Assembly (NCBI GenBank): GCA_033239525.1
Contig: BSYO01000004.1
Coordinates: 25,892,037 to 25,956,036, forward strand
Source: Nepenthes gracilis
Lineage: Eukaryota > Streptophyta > Magnoliopsida > Caryophyllales > Nepenthaceae
Reading direction: 5' to 3'
Length of the DNA stretch: 64,000 nucleotides
Made by a program: the position numbers and the translations under genes. This document shows positions 1 to 11,230 of the stretch, piece after piece. Position 1 is the first letter of the stretch, and every line of letters begins with the position of its first letter. The notes under the pieces were generated by a model, which saw only the letters and a program-made list of their open reading frames with translations, made no database searches and had not been told where the DNA came from.

Positions 1-286
1 TGAGCTAGAAGCTCAACAAATACATCTATGGTCATATCAACTAGTAGCAAAGGATCAAAATACAATATAAAAAGTACAACATATATAATGCCAAATTCAA
101 ATATCCTTCTAAAATTTTGAACTGTTGGCCAACACATTTACCACACTGGCAGGACAAAACAAATAAGCTGAAATGTCTACATGTTGTACTTATAGATTGA
201 GTCAGACTTCACTTGCTATACCCTGTGGATAGGGCTAAATAGGCCTACACAATATTTGTTGATTCCCCTATCAAATACAATAGTTC
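1..286. other. AT-rich sequence, no gene seen
   Basis: No coding or RNA gene is recognisable before the first LTR. The five bases before the LTR are AGTTC. The other end of the element is lost, so no target duplication can be checked. Confidence 0.5.
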
Positions 287-1217
287 TGATGCGTCGTGGA
301 TCCAAGCTTTGAACGTATTCGGGTCGAGCTGGTCCGCCGGATTTTGGTCTCCATCCGTTGAGCTTATGATCCTGCCCACCACAACTTCAAATAAGAGGTC
401 AGGTGACGCGCGATTTGGTCCCACTGAAAACACTCTGACGCTCAAATCAGTAAACAGCCTTCTGAGAATGAGATGGTAAAATACATTGAATGCAAAAATG
501 GATGCTGGAAATGTGTTTGAGAACGGTGGTGGAAGGTGCACTCGTGGAAATAATGGCTTTGATTGTGGATGCTTGTAGAAAGCAGTTGCTCTCAGAACTG
601 AGCTTGCAGGGAACTAGCAGTAGAGAGAGAGAGAGCGTTGGGATGCTTGAGAGCTTGTTAGCTTGGGTTCACGAGTGAGCGTTTCAATATGCCAGGGAGC
701 GTTTCTTGCGTATTTCAGCGTGCCTATGGAGTGAGTTTCCATGGCCTTTTATAGCTGCGGGCTTTCATCGCCTTTCTTAGGTGGCATAGTGAGATGCCCG
801 CCTTCTGAGAGGATTGTTGCCTTCCCTGTGTGGATGCGGGCTCCATTCTCAGTCACAACGGTTAAGAAGGATGATCCCTTTCCTTCCACACATAGTAACT
901 GTTGAGGCAACCTCTGAGAGTTGTACCCTTATTCGAGAGCTTTCCTTCAGAAATGTGTTTTGATTTTGGGGGATTTCCGTTATAGGAGAGACTGCCATTC
1001 GTGGAGTTACGGAGAATTAGGACAGATGACCGTTGAACTTGAGGAGGAGTGTGTGGATTGGCTTCGATCTGAGTCCCATTTATTTTGGGCTTCGTTCAGC
1101 CTACTTGGGATATTCTTCTGGTCAACGGATGCGTTGACTGTCCTAGGGATAAATGGGTCACTACGAATTTTGGGCTAGTTGCCTCATTAGGCCGGTCTGC
1201 TATAGCCGTCCCCATCA
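287..1217 (-). repeat. LTR (3' LTR of left Tat-like element)
   Basis: On the minus strand it begins TGATGGGGACGG and ends GACGCATCA, so the termini are TGATG...CATCA. The solo LTR at 8586-10005 has the same termini, and the segment around 390-470 is clearly homologous to 8690-8790 (shared core GAAAACACT.CGACGCTCAA). Next to its inner end lies the complement of a polypurine tract. The 98-residue minus-strand open frame inside it is an LTR artefact. Confidence 0.75.
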
Positions 1218-1230
1218 CTAGCCCCCAATG
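1218..1230 (-). other. Polypurine tract of left element (complement)
   Basis: The plus strand reads CTAGCCCCCAATG directly after the LTR end CCCATCA. On the element's own strand this is a purine-rich tract ending GGGGGCTAG, like the tract just before the 3' LTR at 54544. It fixes this LTR as a 3' LTR of a minus-strand element. Confidence 0.7.
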
Positions 1231-1385
1231 CTGGTGACCTGGGTATCAGGCCTCCGGCATGTACAAGATGAGACACTATTGGCCGTGCAACTTATAAGGA
1301 GGAAGTGAATGAGGAGACTTGCTATTGTTCTTGGCTTTCATTTTTCGTCGCCGCACATATTACGTTATTTATCATTTTGCACTCC

Positions 1386-1680
1386 AGAGTGGAGGTTGAC
1401 CGGATCCGTTGAACGTATCTCCTGATTCTAGAAAGTGGTTTGAAAACGGAATAGTTGTTGACCCGATTCGTTGACCGAATGCTTAAATTCGGAGAACGTA
1501 GTGGAGACGGATGTTGACCGGATTCGTTGACCGTACCTCTTGAATATGGAGGACTGAACAGAGACGGATGTTGACCGTACGCTTGAGTCCGGAGAACTGA
1601 ACGGAGACGGATGTTAACCGGATTCGTTAACCGTAACGCTTGAATCTGGAGCGTAACGGTTGAATCCGGAGAACGGGCCT
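1386..1680. repeat. Degenerate ~60-bp minisatellite rich in GTTGACCG
   Basis: About five diverged units built on a core like GATGTTGACCGGATTCGTTG followed by a GGAGAAC segment. It lies between the LTR and the promoter of the plus-strand gene, the same place as the 48-bp array of the complete Tat element. TTGACC resembles the W-box core bound by WRKY factors; regulatory function is only inference. Confidence 0.7.
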
Positions 1681-1772
1681 TTGATGCATTATTTTATATT
1701 GCCGTCGGTAGGGCACTCGAGTAGCTGAACCGCTTGGGACTTGCACTTTTCTGAGTTTCCCATTAGTTGTTT

Positions 1773-1929
1773 GACACGTGTCACCTTAAGCGGCAGCCGA
1801 AATCCCGCAATAAATGTGACGGGCGATTTGATTTAGCTTTGCCTTCTCTTGAAGCGACACGTGTTTTTTATGACTAACACGCCTTTTCGAGGCTTCCCTT
1901 TGCTCTTGGTGGCAACGATCGTTATAAGA
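1773..1929 (+). promoter_or_regulatory. Promoter of the left antisense-type gene (two G-boxes, TATA)
   Basis: Two CACGTG cores lie at 1775-1780 and 1858-1863, followed by GTTATAAGAAG at 1921-1931 as a TATA box about 95 bp before the ATG at 2018. A CT-rich leader follows. The matching gene in the complete element has a TATA box at the same distance, so the arrangement looks conserved. No expression data support it. Confidence 0.5.
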
Positions 1930-2017
1930 AGCGGAGGGGCGACTTGAAATCTCCTCCTTCTTCTCTCCTTGTTCTTCTTCGACGATTGCTCTTCCGCTTC
2001 CTTGCCTTTTTGTTTTC

Positions 2018-3721
2018 ATGGCGCCCAAAGTATCTGCAATTTGTTCCTTCCTTTGGACCAACGACATCAGGGAGTTGTACGTGCAGTACAACATCTCGCG
2101 CTCCATTATATTCTCCGTTTTAGACGAGAACGGCAGGGCCTGTTCTCCTCATGCTGGATGCCTTATTGTTTACGAGGCCCATCTACGCAGTGGGCTTTGT
2201 CTTCCTGTTCCAGTGGAGCTGCTCACCATCTTCCTGGCTTTGCGTGTCTCCATTGTGCGGTTCTATTCGAACGCTATGCATTATCTTTGCCCCCTCTGTA
2301 TTTTCTTCCGCCATCATTCAAGGATGCTGACGGTTGAGGCGGTGAGGGTGATTTTTCGATTCACTTAGAGTGGGGACTGGATCTCTCTCAGCCCTAGGGA
2401 CTTGCCCATCAGCAGCGCTATATATGAATCGGTGAAGAACTGAAAGGGCCGGTTCTTTTTCGTGAAAGCCGTTGACGATTGCCCTTTACCCAGGGAATGG
2501 GGTAATGTGCCGGAGTCCCTCACTGGGAGGCCTTCAGCAGCGGCGGTGGAGGCTGTGGAGCCTCTATTGAAATTGGTGAGGGAGAATCCTGATGAGTTCA
2601 AGAGGGACCCACCTGGTGTCTTGTGCGTATGCCAGGTGGGCTCGTTAGGCCCCTCCTTCGCCGGTCTAGAAGCTCAAAGTTCCACCGCCGGCGCCGTCGC
2701 AGTCCAAGAGGAAGGCTGGGGATCTTGCCATTGGCGATCCTCCTAGCAGTCCCCGGAGGAAACGAGTTGCTCCGGCTTTGCCTTCCTCATCGTCCTCAAC
2801 CGAGCCGGATTATTTTATGGCCGGTCGATGGGCTGGCGTTGGTGTGCGTTCTGGAGTGGAGGCTTCTGTTGGCTTGGTGGATTTTGGAGCTATTGATGGA
2901 GCCAGAGGTGCTTGCCGAGCGACTTGGTGGTGCCTGCCGCACCAGTGAAGTTGGCGCTTGAAGCCGTAGGATTGGAAGAGCAAACCGTTAGGCTGCTTGT
3001 GGAGCCAAAGGAGAGTTTGTTGGAGCGGGTGAAATTATTGCGGAGCTGGCTTAGGAGGCTGCCGCTCTAAGTCTCCCAGCCAGCTTGCCGGAGGAGTTCC
3101 CATTACATGGGCATGAGTCGCAGGGTCCATCAGGGAAGAAGAGATACAAAGTCATCCCAGTAATTTCTTCGAAGTTGTGTTGCTCCCTTTTCTTCTTTCT
3201 CCGCCATCGTAACCTAACTTTTCTTTCTTGCAGCAAGAAAAAATTGTAGGCACAATGTTGAAGGGACTACGCTAGAGGGATGCAGTCATTGGTGACCGGG
3301 AGGAGGAGATTCTTCAGCTCGGGGAGCAGCTGAGCCAGATGAGCGCTCAGGTTTAATAGCATTAGGAGGAGGAGGCTGCCCTCTAATTAGAGCTATCTGA
3401 GCTGAGGGAGTGGTTGGCGGGGTTGGAAGAGCGGGCCATCCGGGTTGAGAGGCTGACGGACGAACTTCGGGTGAAGATAGTCTCATTAGAGAACGAAATG
3501 TCCACTCGCATGTGCCTTGAGGAAGTCAGTCAGGCGCTGTGGGCCAGGCTCTGAAAAGGCGTCAACATCTGTAGGCGGATAGTCAAGGTAGTGGATTTGG
3601 ACTTTCCTATTGGCATCCTTGATCCTTCGAACTGTGGCGTTCAGCGGCGTGGGGACCTAGTTGACTTCTCTCGGAACGGACAGGAGCCTCTCCCGCGTTC
3701 TTCTGGGAGCTCTGCCCCCTA
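2018..3721 (+). pseudogene. Gypsy-type transposon antisense ORF, copy 1 (PF04195-like), broken
   Basis: It starts MAPKVSAICSFLWTND at 2018 and runs 116 codons before a stop. The coding sense then continues in shifted frames. The N-terminal region has the pattern YEAHLRSGLCLP, then YSNAMHYLCPLCIFFR, then WISLSPRDL across the break. This is the gypsy-type transposon protein domain (PF04195 style), and it matches the minus-strand gene at 51.9-53.6 kb motif by motif. The C-terminal part (about 3280-3720) is coiled-coil-like with heptads around LRVKIVSLENEM and ends in IVKVVDLDFPIGILD shortly before a stop. Several stops and frameshifts make it a pseudogene. The function of this protein family is not established. 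It lies opposite in strand to its element's pol remnant. Confidence 0.7.
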
Positions 3722-4120
3722 ACTGAGATTTTTGTATTATTGTTTTTGTTTCCTCTTTTATAACTGTCATTGTATAGTGAATGTATTAATGAGAAATCTA
3801 TTCCATCACTGCCTCAATTTTCACGCCTTTTCCCTACTTTTCCACCTTTTCACCTCCGCTTGCTTTTTGTGCCGGCTGGCCAACTTGTTGCGCGGCTTTT
3901 GGCCGGTCGTATTAGAACGTTGACTGTCTCAGGTTGCCCACTTAATGAAACGATGCGACGTCTGTCTCCTCGTTCTGCGAGCAAGCTTTAATTGGGTAAA
4001 AACACGTGTCGCTTCACGTAGAAGCGACGCAACCCCTTGAACTCCATGCGACGCCGTTTTTGGCGGGAAACTTTGGCGGTTCGCTTCACTGCTTTGCCTC
4101 GTATCCTCTCTGCCTTCATC

Positions 4121-4960
4121 ATGGCTGACGAGAATATAATCGATATTCCCACCTTGCTTGGCTTCGGGATAGAGGGATCTCCTCCTCTTACATCGGGATC
4201 CTCCTCTGACGGGGAGAGTAGTGACAAAAGGTCGCGTTTTGTGAGTAGCGAAGGGGGTTCCGCCAATGTGGATGAGGACGAGGTGTGGAATCGTCTAGGC
4301 CTCCTTCGTCTCTATCCCTAGGGTGCCTTGTGGGCCGCCCCATCGCAGGATCCTGCTGGCCCCTCTCGTCAGGCATGTCTTCCTCAGTGTGTGGAAGCAC
4401 AGTTGATCGTTGGCAATTTCCAATTGTTAACTCCCCTTTTCGCTTTCTCAGCCAGCAAGGAGGTCTCGTTAGTTGGATGAGTTTCTGTCTTCACAGGGAG
4501 ACGAGATCGCCCGCATGATGCAGGCTCAGGCCGATCACGTGGCTGAAGATGTGGGATGTCGTGTCAATGCGGCGGTTGGGGAGGCGCTGCAAAGCCAGGC
4601 ACAAGCCAACTATCTTGACCGGGCCTTGACAAAGTCTGAAGCTAGGTTGCAGGTGATTTTTGACTTGCATGCTCAAGCCATGTAGAGGATCGTGGCTCTC
4701 GAGGGCGAGTTGAGGACAAAGCTTCACCTTAAAGAGGCAGCTCCTGCCCTGGTGGTGCGGTTTCCGGCGGGAATCAACTTCAGTAGGCGTATCTTTTCCT
4801 TGGTGGATCCCGATTTTCCGGTCGGCTTTTTGAATTCAAGGAACGCTAGAGCCTCTTGCCGATCGGAGCTGGTCGGATATCTAGTTAGTCATGGCCGAAG
4901 ACGCATGTCGTGCCGGCCGAGGGATCCTTCACCCTCTAGGAGTCATCAGGAGAAGTCTTG
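4121..4960 (+). pseudogene. Second antisense-type ORF with coiled coil, broken
   Basis: An ATG at 4121 opens MADENIIDIPTLLGFG, followed by an acidic, serine-rich stretch and a stop near 4320. A coiled-coil-like segment resumes at about 4480 in another frame (ARMMQAQADHVAEDV, then LDRALTKSEARLQVIFDLHA), has one more stop near 4683, and ends with AGINFSRRIFSLVDPDFPVG and a final stop near 4960. That ending is clearly related to KGVNICRRIVKVVDLDFPIG at the end of copy 1, so the two genes are homologous at least at their C-termini. CACGTG lies upstream at about 4003. I cannot assign a function. Confidence 0.6.
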
Positions 4961-5239
4961 ACATATTCTTGTACATGTGGTGTTGTACAAAGTTTTGCTT
5001 TTTGTATACGAGCATACTTTTTATTAAATGAATTGAGCTTTTGGATTATGTGGCGCTGCCTGTGTTATAATTTTGGGCGGCCAGCCTTCTATTTGAGCGT
5101 TTGTTCTTTCACACTTTGCCCCAGTTTATTGACCGTCGTAGACTAACCGCACTATCTCCTGTTGGAGAAGGTTGTCGCATGTGCCACTTTAGCCCCCTAA
5201 GGTTTTACATTCGACTGCGAATGAGTTACTTGGGTTAGA
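4961..5239. other. Element-internal spacer, no gene
   Basis: AT-richer sequence after the second antisense-type gene. The 62-residue frame here has no recognisable features. Confidence 0.4.
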
Positions 5240-5370
5240 ACCAAGGTTTACTTCGACCGCTTACGAGCTGCTTGGTATTGTACCAAGGTTTAATTCGACC
5301 GCTTACGGGCCACTTGGCATGGGGCTAAGGTTCAATTCGACCGTTTATGGGCCGCTTGGCATAGGGTCAA
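5240..5370. repeat. ~43-bp tandem repeat, three copies
   Basis: Three units begin CCAAGG/CTAAGG and carry TTCGACCGCTTACGGGC and CTTGGCAT. They differ by a few substitutions and small indels. They lie inside the left Tat-like element between the plus-strand genes and the integrase remnant. Confidence 0.75.
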
Positions 5371-5569
5371 GGTTTAGGCGCAAGTGGGTGAATACCTACT
5401 TGACTTAGGGGTAGTTTAGGTCATTCGTACTTATACAACTTGCACACAAGCATACATATGGAAAAGGGGAAAAAGTACAGCCATAACAACACGTAAAAAG
5501 GGGAATGCACTTTATTAATGTATGAATATTAATTACAAGCAATCTGATCATACACATGACGTCCAGACT

Positions 5570-5770
5570 GGTGCAATATTAGGTGAAGCGCTTTCCCAAA
5601 AATTGGGTTCCGTTGTCAATCACGATGGCCTCGGGAACGCCAAATCTGCTTACTATGGTCTGGTAGACAAATTCCATGACATTGTGCTCGGTAATTTTGG
5701 CCAACGGGGCAGCTTCAACCTATTTAGTAAAGTAGTTTATCAAGTTTGGCAGCTTCAACCCGTTGGTAGT
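5570..5770 (-). pseudogene. Gypsy integrase core fragment
   Basis: The minus strand encodes VEAAPLAKITEHNVMEFV and then RFGVPEAIVIDNGTQFLG, the catalytic-core region of Ty3/Gypsy integrases including the DNGTQF aspartate motif. The tryptophan of the usual FTKW is a TAG stop here. The corresponding segment of the complete element lies near 51.0-51.1 kb. Only about 60 codons remain. It orients the left element on the minus strand. Confidence 0.85.
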
Positions 5771-5780
5771 TTAAGATCCG

Positions 5781-6329
5781 GGACGCATCAAGTTCAAACA
5801 TATAAAATAACCAAATGAAAATTTTACACAGTAAATATTTCCACAATTTCCAAGAGCAATATTTCACAATGTGAAAATCAAACAAATATGGAAACATCAG
5901 ATTTGGTGGTAAAAGACAACTTTAATGATGGAACTCATGCCAAAATTCAAAAGAGTCAACATGGAAAGGTAGAAGAAAAACATAGAATATTCTTACTTGC
6001 CTTACTAATTAATACTATGTAAAGAAACTTCTTAATCCTCTGCACCAGCACTCAGCTTATTTTTTCTTCTCACCTCTAGAAAGCTCACCGGAAATTTACC
6101 GAAAAGGGTAGAGAAAGCACCTTAAACACACAGATAGAAGACAAGCACCTCCTTAAGCCTCCTCATGCACATGATGTGCCATGCATGTGCTGAACATATA
6201 ACCTCAATTGGATCCCGCTTTCAAACCATGTCATGCTCAACATACCACAAGGAACAAAGACTATTGTAACCAGCTAATTGGCCATCAAAGATGACATGAA
6301 AACTTATAGTAATAATATGACCAATAAAT
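5781..6329. other. AT-rich spacer
   Basis: No coding sense recognised between the truncated Tat-like element and the next Gypsy relic. Confidence 0.4.
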
Positions 6330-6890
6330 AGGAAAGTCGATGAGAGCAATTTGGATTTTGCAAGGTATGCTTAGGGCTTCAATCATGAAGATAAAAAGAA
6401 ATTGGGATGATCATTTCTCCATAGCGGAGTTTCCTTACAATAATAGTTATTAGTCTAGTAATAGTGTGGCATCATTTGAGGCTTTGTATGGGAGGAAAGG
6501 TAGGTCATCAATGAGTTGGGAGGAAATTGGAGAAAAAAAAATATTATGGGCTTGGATTTGATATAGGAAATCACCAAGAAGATTTTGTATTTGTTAACAT
6601 GTAGCTCAAAGTTAACAAAAAAGTTGTGATGACACATGAAAGTGATCTATATTTCAAGGTTGGAGATTTTGTATTTGTTAGAGTCCTGACAAAGGAGTTA
6701 AGTGATTTGGATAGAATGCCAAGTTAAGTCCCAGGTTTATTGGGCTTGTTGAGATTTTGAAGAAGATTTGAAGTAGCTTGTACAATAGCATTACCTCGTG
6801 CTCTATCTTAAATTTATGATGTTATCCATGTTACAATGGTAAGGAATATGTATATGATGCATCCCATATTTAAAATGAAGCCAAAATTTA
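6330..6890 (+). pseudogene. Ty3/Gypsy chromovirus-type integrase C-terminal relic
   Basis: The plus strand encodes NWDDHFSIAEFPYNNSY, then FEALYGRKGRSS, then FKVGDFVFVRV, and then an ending like YDVIHVTMVRNMYM. These correspond in order to the integrase end of Tekay/Del-type Gypsy elements. Stops and frameshifts are frequent. A second copy of the last ~260 bp lies in inverted orientation at 14040-14300, outside the other hAT arm. Confidence 0.75.
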
Positions 6891-7110
6891 AATTTAAAAA
6901 TCATGTGGGTAAACGGCTCATCGCAGTATAGGCACGTCGCTCAAGCGTGCATCAAGCGCAAAAGTTTTAGCACGAGGATTGCGCCTCAATGCACGTGTGT
7001 ACTCAGACGCACAACATGCATGAGCATTCTAGATAAATGGTGGGCATGCACGGATTGGGCGCAACCCAAGCGCGAATATTCTGTTCAAAATACGCTCATA
7101 CGCATATCAG

Positions 7111-8580
7111 GTGTATGTTAAAATTTTAAAAAATAAAATTTTACAAAATATTATAAAAATACATTATATTTTATTTATTTCTTTGAATATTTTTGATATT
7201 ACAATTTTAAAATGTAGAAAAAATATGTCTAATAATAATTCAGTTATTTTTAGGTCTTACTTATATTTTTATTGCCGCTATTTCTGAAGTACTCCTCTTC
7301 ATTATAACTAAAAATGGTTGGATTTTTGACATGATCTTTTATGTCTATTCAATCCTTGAAAAGAATGCACATTTTTATGGTCTTTGGTGTTATCCTATTT
7401 CTTTCTTCAACTACTTGACCCCCAACACTGAACACTGATTCCAATAATACCATACTTGCAAGTAAGGCTAAGAGGTCTTGTGGTATTAATGCAAGCATAG
7501 GAAATGTATACCCGTTGGCCTTTCATTAATCTAAAATTTGAAACTTTGAATTGCTACTTGCTATGCTGGAATTGTGGTCTAACTGTAAGTAGTGAAGAAG
7601 TTCAAATGGTGTTATATTTTTCACTAACCGGTTATGTTTCATGTCTAGTCCGTACCAACAAAAGCGAATCTCGTTGGCCACCTTTATTGCTGGTTGCTTC
7701 TATTGCAGGAATGGACGATTCTGGTATTGGCTTGGTCCATACAAGCCGTATATTGTATACAAGTTATGATAGACACAAGTTTTCATTTCTTTCATACTAT
7801 TGGTCATCCTTATATTATTGTGGGATTCTTTAAACATATGTATACCATATATAAATTTATGCGAGAGTTCATAATTGTGGTGAAGCAGGATAACATTTGA
7901 GAGTTGCTCCAATATTTTAAATTTTTTTTGAAAAATATAGTTAAATATAATATTAATAAATATGCTATTTTAAATAATTTTAATGTTTACCTAAAATTAT
8001 TTATTTAAATTTTATATAATATATTTAATCTGTTGTCGGTATTGTTTGGCAAAAACTATAATTGTCTCAAAAGTATAATAATGTCAGTAAATGCCAATAA
8101 TTGACTTAACGGTAGATTCTAGATGGTATAATAAATACCTGTAAGTTCATTAGTAACAAAAAAATTGTTTCTGAAAAATGTTTAATTGTTTTAACCATTT
8201 TCTAATCAATATCTGTAATTGGCTCGACCATTGGGGTATTTTCATTCAGAAGATAATTAAAATAGAACGAAAAAGATACGCGGTCTCCAAGATTTGGTAC
8301 ATTGAGTTCTATCTTGTCGAGCAATCGATATTTATCTTTTTATATCTCAGTTTGTTTTATTTATATAACGTTTTGAATTGTTACTCCCGAATAACAAATG
8401 TCTTAATAAGTAGAATAATATTTTTTATTTTTTCATGTAATAAGAAATAAATTATAAAATATTATTAATATAAAGGTTACTAATATGAAATGCATATCTT
8501 GTGTTAAATAATCCACTATTTAAAATTTAAAAAATTATGATTTAAAGAAAAAAAATAGTAGCATTATTATTTAAAGTATT
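7111..8580 (-). pseudogene. hAT transposase C-terminal half, left arm, relic
   Basis: This block is the inverted counterpart of 12.0-13.4 kb. The RNase-H-fold end and dimerisation region can only be followed through alignment with the right copy. Small plus-strand frames at 7504-7900 and 8178-8450 are shadows of it. Confidence 0.55.
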
Positions 8581-10010
8581 GTAAATGATGCGTACCTAGA
8601 TCCGACTTCGAACAGATTCGGATGCTCCGAGATGGTGTTGACCCGGCTCCGTTCTCTGAGTGCGAATCCTGCACACCACTAAAGTAAACAAGAGGTCAGC
8701 GTTAACGGCGGGAGGTTGTCCCACCGAAAACACTCCGACGCTCAAGTCAGTAAACAGTCTCCAGAAAGGATGAAACTGAAAAGAAAGTGAGGCGAGATAG
8801 AGAGTGCGTTTCCCTGATGTAAGGGAGGCGTAAGGCCTTCTTGAATCAGGGATTCCCTGATGTAAGAGAGGCGCAGGGCCTTCTTGAATCAGGGAGGTGG
8901 GAAGGCAGTAAACGGCCGTAAGAGGCGCTTTTGTGTGCCTTAAGATTGCTGATGGATGTGTCTGGGGTAGCAGAATGCTCATAACGCGGTGAGCTCCTAT
9001 TGGCAATGAGGGCGGCTGGCTCAGAGCCTTTCGTCTGCGCTGTACGTGATTAAGTTAATAATCAAGAGCGCCACTGCAAGTACCACCGAGGGTGTGTATG
9101 AGAGCTTGTCTGAGAGCGTATGCGCCGAGGGTTGCCAGCGTCCAGGAAAGCGTCCCAAGTAGCAGAAAAGAAGAACAGAAGTGGAAGAAGAAGTCCTCCG
9201 TCCTCCTCGTATCAGAAGAGTAGCGAGGTCGAAGAAAACCTCTCCCCTCGGATGATGGATCCGGGTTTCTTTTATAGTAGAGGGGACAATCCTCCCTCTT
9301 TGGAAGGAGTGATTGCCTTCTTTAATTGTCGCCATCTTGCCTCTCGGAACAGACGCCGATTGCTTTGCCGATAGCGATTGTTTCCTTGTGTGGCGGAGCA
9401 CGAGATCCTCCTGACTTTGGAAAGTCTCGATGCCTTGGGCGGCCTGCCTTCTGGAGCAGACGCCAGTTGCCATCGTAGGAGGATTCTTTCCATGTCTGGC
9501 GGCCAACAGCCTTCCATGTTTGCCTCCTTCCTTTCCAGCAGTGTACCGTTGGAAAGTCTTGGGCAAGAAACGTGGAAGATATTTTGGAAGCCAGTAGTTG
9601 TGATGAGTGATGGGCCCAAAGTGAGTGGGCCCATTACTATAGAAAAGCGTGTTTTGGGCTTAGTTGGAAGAACGCAGACGGTCAACATCTCTGCGTTGAC
9701 CGTCCGAGTGTTGCCCGCCTATTGAAGTTCTTTGGAGAAAGATCGCGGGCTTTGGGCTTTATTGCATGCAAGCCCATTCAGCAGAGTCAGCTTCTTGAGG
9801 CCCAAACGAGAAAGGTGCTAGCAACGGTCAACGTTGACGACTGTGCTGCGGAGTTGGCCGCGAGGACGGTCAACGCCGGCGTTGACTGCCTCTTGGGCCT
9901 CCTTGTTTTGGGCCCGTCCCTTTAGTGGGCCGTAAGGCCGTTGACCGCCTGTGTGGGCCTCTGTTGACTTTTGCTTGGGCCAGCCCATTTTTGGTGTACC
10001 CATCAGTAAA
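8581..10010. repeat. Target-site duplication GTAAA around solo LTR
   Basis: GTAAA occurs at 8581-8585 directly before the LTR and at 10006-10010 directly after it. A perfect 5-bp duplication is typical of LTR-retrotransposon integration. Confidence 0.9.
8586..10005 (-). mobile_element. Solo LTR of a Tat-like Gypsy family (1,420 bp)
   Basis: On the minus strand it runs TGATGGGTACACC...GGTACGCATCA, with 5-bp inverted termini and a perfect GTAAA duplication. No internal sequence is present. It is homologous in part to the LTR at 287-1217. It is GC-richer than the hAT arms around it, with GTTGAC/GTCAAC motifs clustered at 9680-9970. The open frames inside (138, 181 and 136 codons) have no recognisable protein features. 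It probably arose by LTR-LTR recombination after insertion into the left arm. Confidence 0.9.
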
Positions 10011-11230
10011 AAATAATAAAAAAATTTAATTAAATATTTCAATTTCATTTGTAATAATATTAATTATTTTAAAAATTATGGAAATAATGTGTTGTTCAAA
10101 ACTTTGAAACCAATAATTTTTTTGTAATTCCCAATTTTCAGGAATCCAATGTGCTATGACATAAATATAAGGTAAATTATTATGATGACCATATATTACT
10201 ATTTAAAGAAATATTTGACTTTATGTGCATTAATTCAGAAATTAATTATTGTTTATGTTATGAAAAAAGATGATTAGTCTCACCTTTAATAGTTTGTCGA
10301 GATATTTTTACATATGTGAGTTGCAAGCACTTCTACACATATCGTTTGAACTTGTAATCCTTTGTTACGAGAAAAGGGCTCTTCAACTGAATTATATATT
10401 CCACCAGTCTTTTCCGATTTAGCCGTAGGCTGTATTGTAAAATTCCTAGCCTTGCAGCACCTAAAAATGCTAGTTCGATTTGAGTTAAAGATAGCTGGTA
10501 TCTTTCATGTTTTTCTATGCCTCTTTAGGTGTCCTGTATCCTTAGAACTTTTATACGTATTCTTTTCATATTTTTTACAAATGGCCTGTTCCTAACCATT
10601 AAATAATTCAATTTTAAAAAATTATCATATATCATTGGAACGTTTTAGTGGAGCGGCCAGAACTCAAAGGAGGAGTAATAGTATCTTGGCAAGAATTAGG
10701 TTGTGATTCTGGTTTTTCAAAACCTCCATCAGTGTGTGTATGTAATGTAAACTGTATAAGAGTATGAAAAATTTGAAAAATTTTTTTCAAAGAGTGTTGT
10801 GTCATAATTTTTTCATATTCTGTCATAATTGAAATTTGAAAAATTATAATATATAATTAATAATTAATTTATAAAATAATAATTGATAATATTAATATAT
10901 AAATTACATATAAAGATTAATAAAATTAATATAAATGTATTCGTGAGTCTTATATTAATATCACTTTATATTGTAAGAGAGTAGAGAGAATAAAGAGAGA
11001 GTAGAGAAAAAAGAGTGTTGTGTTTAGGGATGGGGTATATATTGTTTTTTTTTAATATTTAATTTTTTAAAATAATTTAGGGGTTAAGAGTTATATGATC
11101 GTTGCCCCTACTCTCCCCTTTCCCCTCTTGGCCTCTCTCGCCCCTAAACGGTCACACAACCGTTTCTATAAAAAAAAATTTAAATGGACTGCCTACCATA
11201 TAGCCTAGAATAGTCCGAAATGTTGGGCAA

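Larger units (their letters stand above)
287..5780 (-). mobile_element. 3' half of a Tat-like Ty3/Gypsy retrotransposon, truncated
   Basis: Read on the minus strand, the order is integrase scrap (5.57-5.75 kb), opposite-strand genes (5.0-2.0 kb), minisatellite (1.7-1.4 kb), polypurine tract and 3' LTR (1217-287). This is the same order as the complete element at 45.5-55.1 kb. The gag, protease, reverse transcriptase, RNase H and 5' LTR are absent, so the element is broken just inside the integrase. A short repeat GCAGCTTCAACC at about 5709 and 5748 sits near the break, which hints at microhomology-mediated loss. The lineage call comes from the antisense gene and the LTR termini; the exact family is inferred. 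Confidence 0.75.
6900..11230 (-). mobile_element. Decayed hAT transposon, left arm copy
   Basis: On the minus strand the copy starts near the palindrome centre. A short ORF at 10826-10632 resembles the start of the right copy (TDGGFEKPESQ against TDSGFEILESQ). At 10,360-10,600 an N-terminal transposase region survives with VEYIIQLKSPFLVTKDYKF and YVKISRQTIKGET, followed at 10.0-10.2 kb by the region before the catalytic domain (NNLPYIYVIAHWIPENWEL). The rest, outside the solo LTR, lies at 8450-6900 and mirrors the right copy. Stops are frequent. Family assignment (hAT) rests on these motifs; terminal repeats were not identified with certainty. Confidence 0.7.

Noticed and set aside
8596..9725. 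Several long open frames (136, 181, 138, 115 codons)
   Set aside because: All lie inside the solo LTR, overlap on both strands and have no recognisable motif; GC-rich LTR sequence has few stops.
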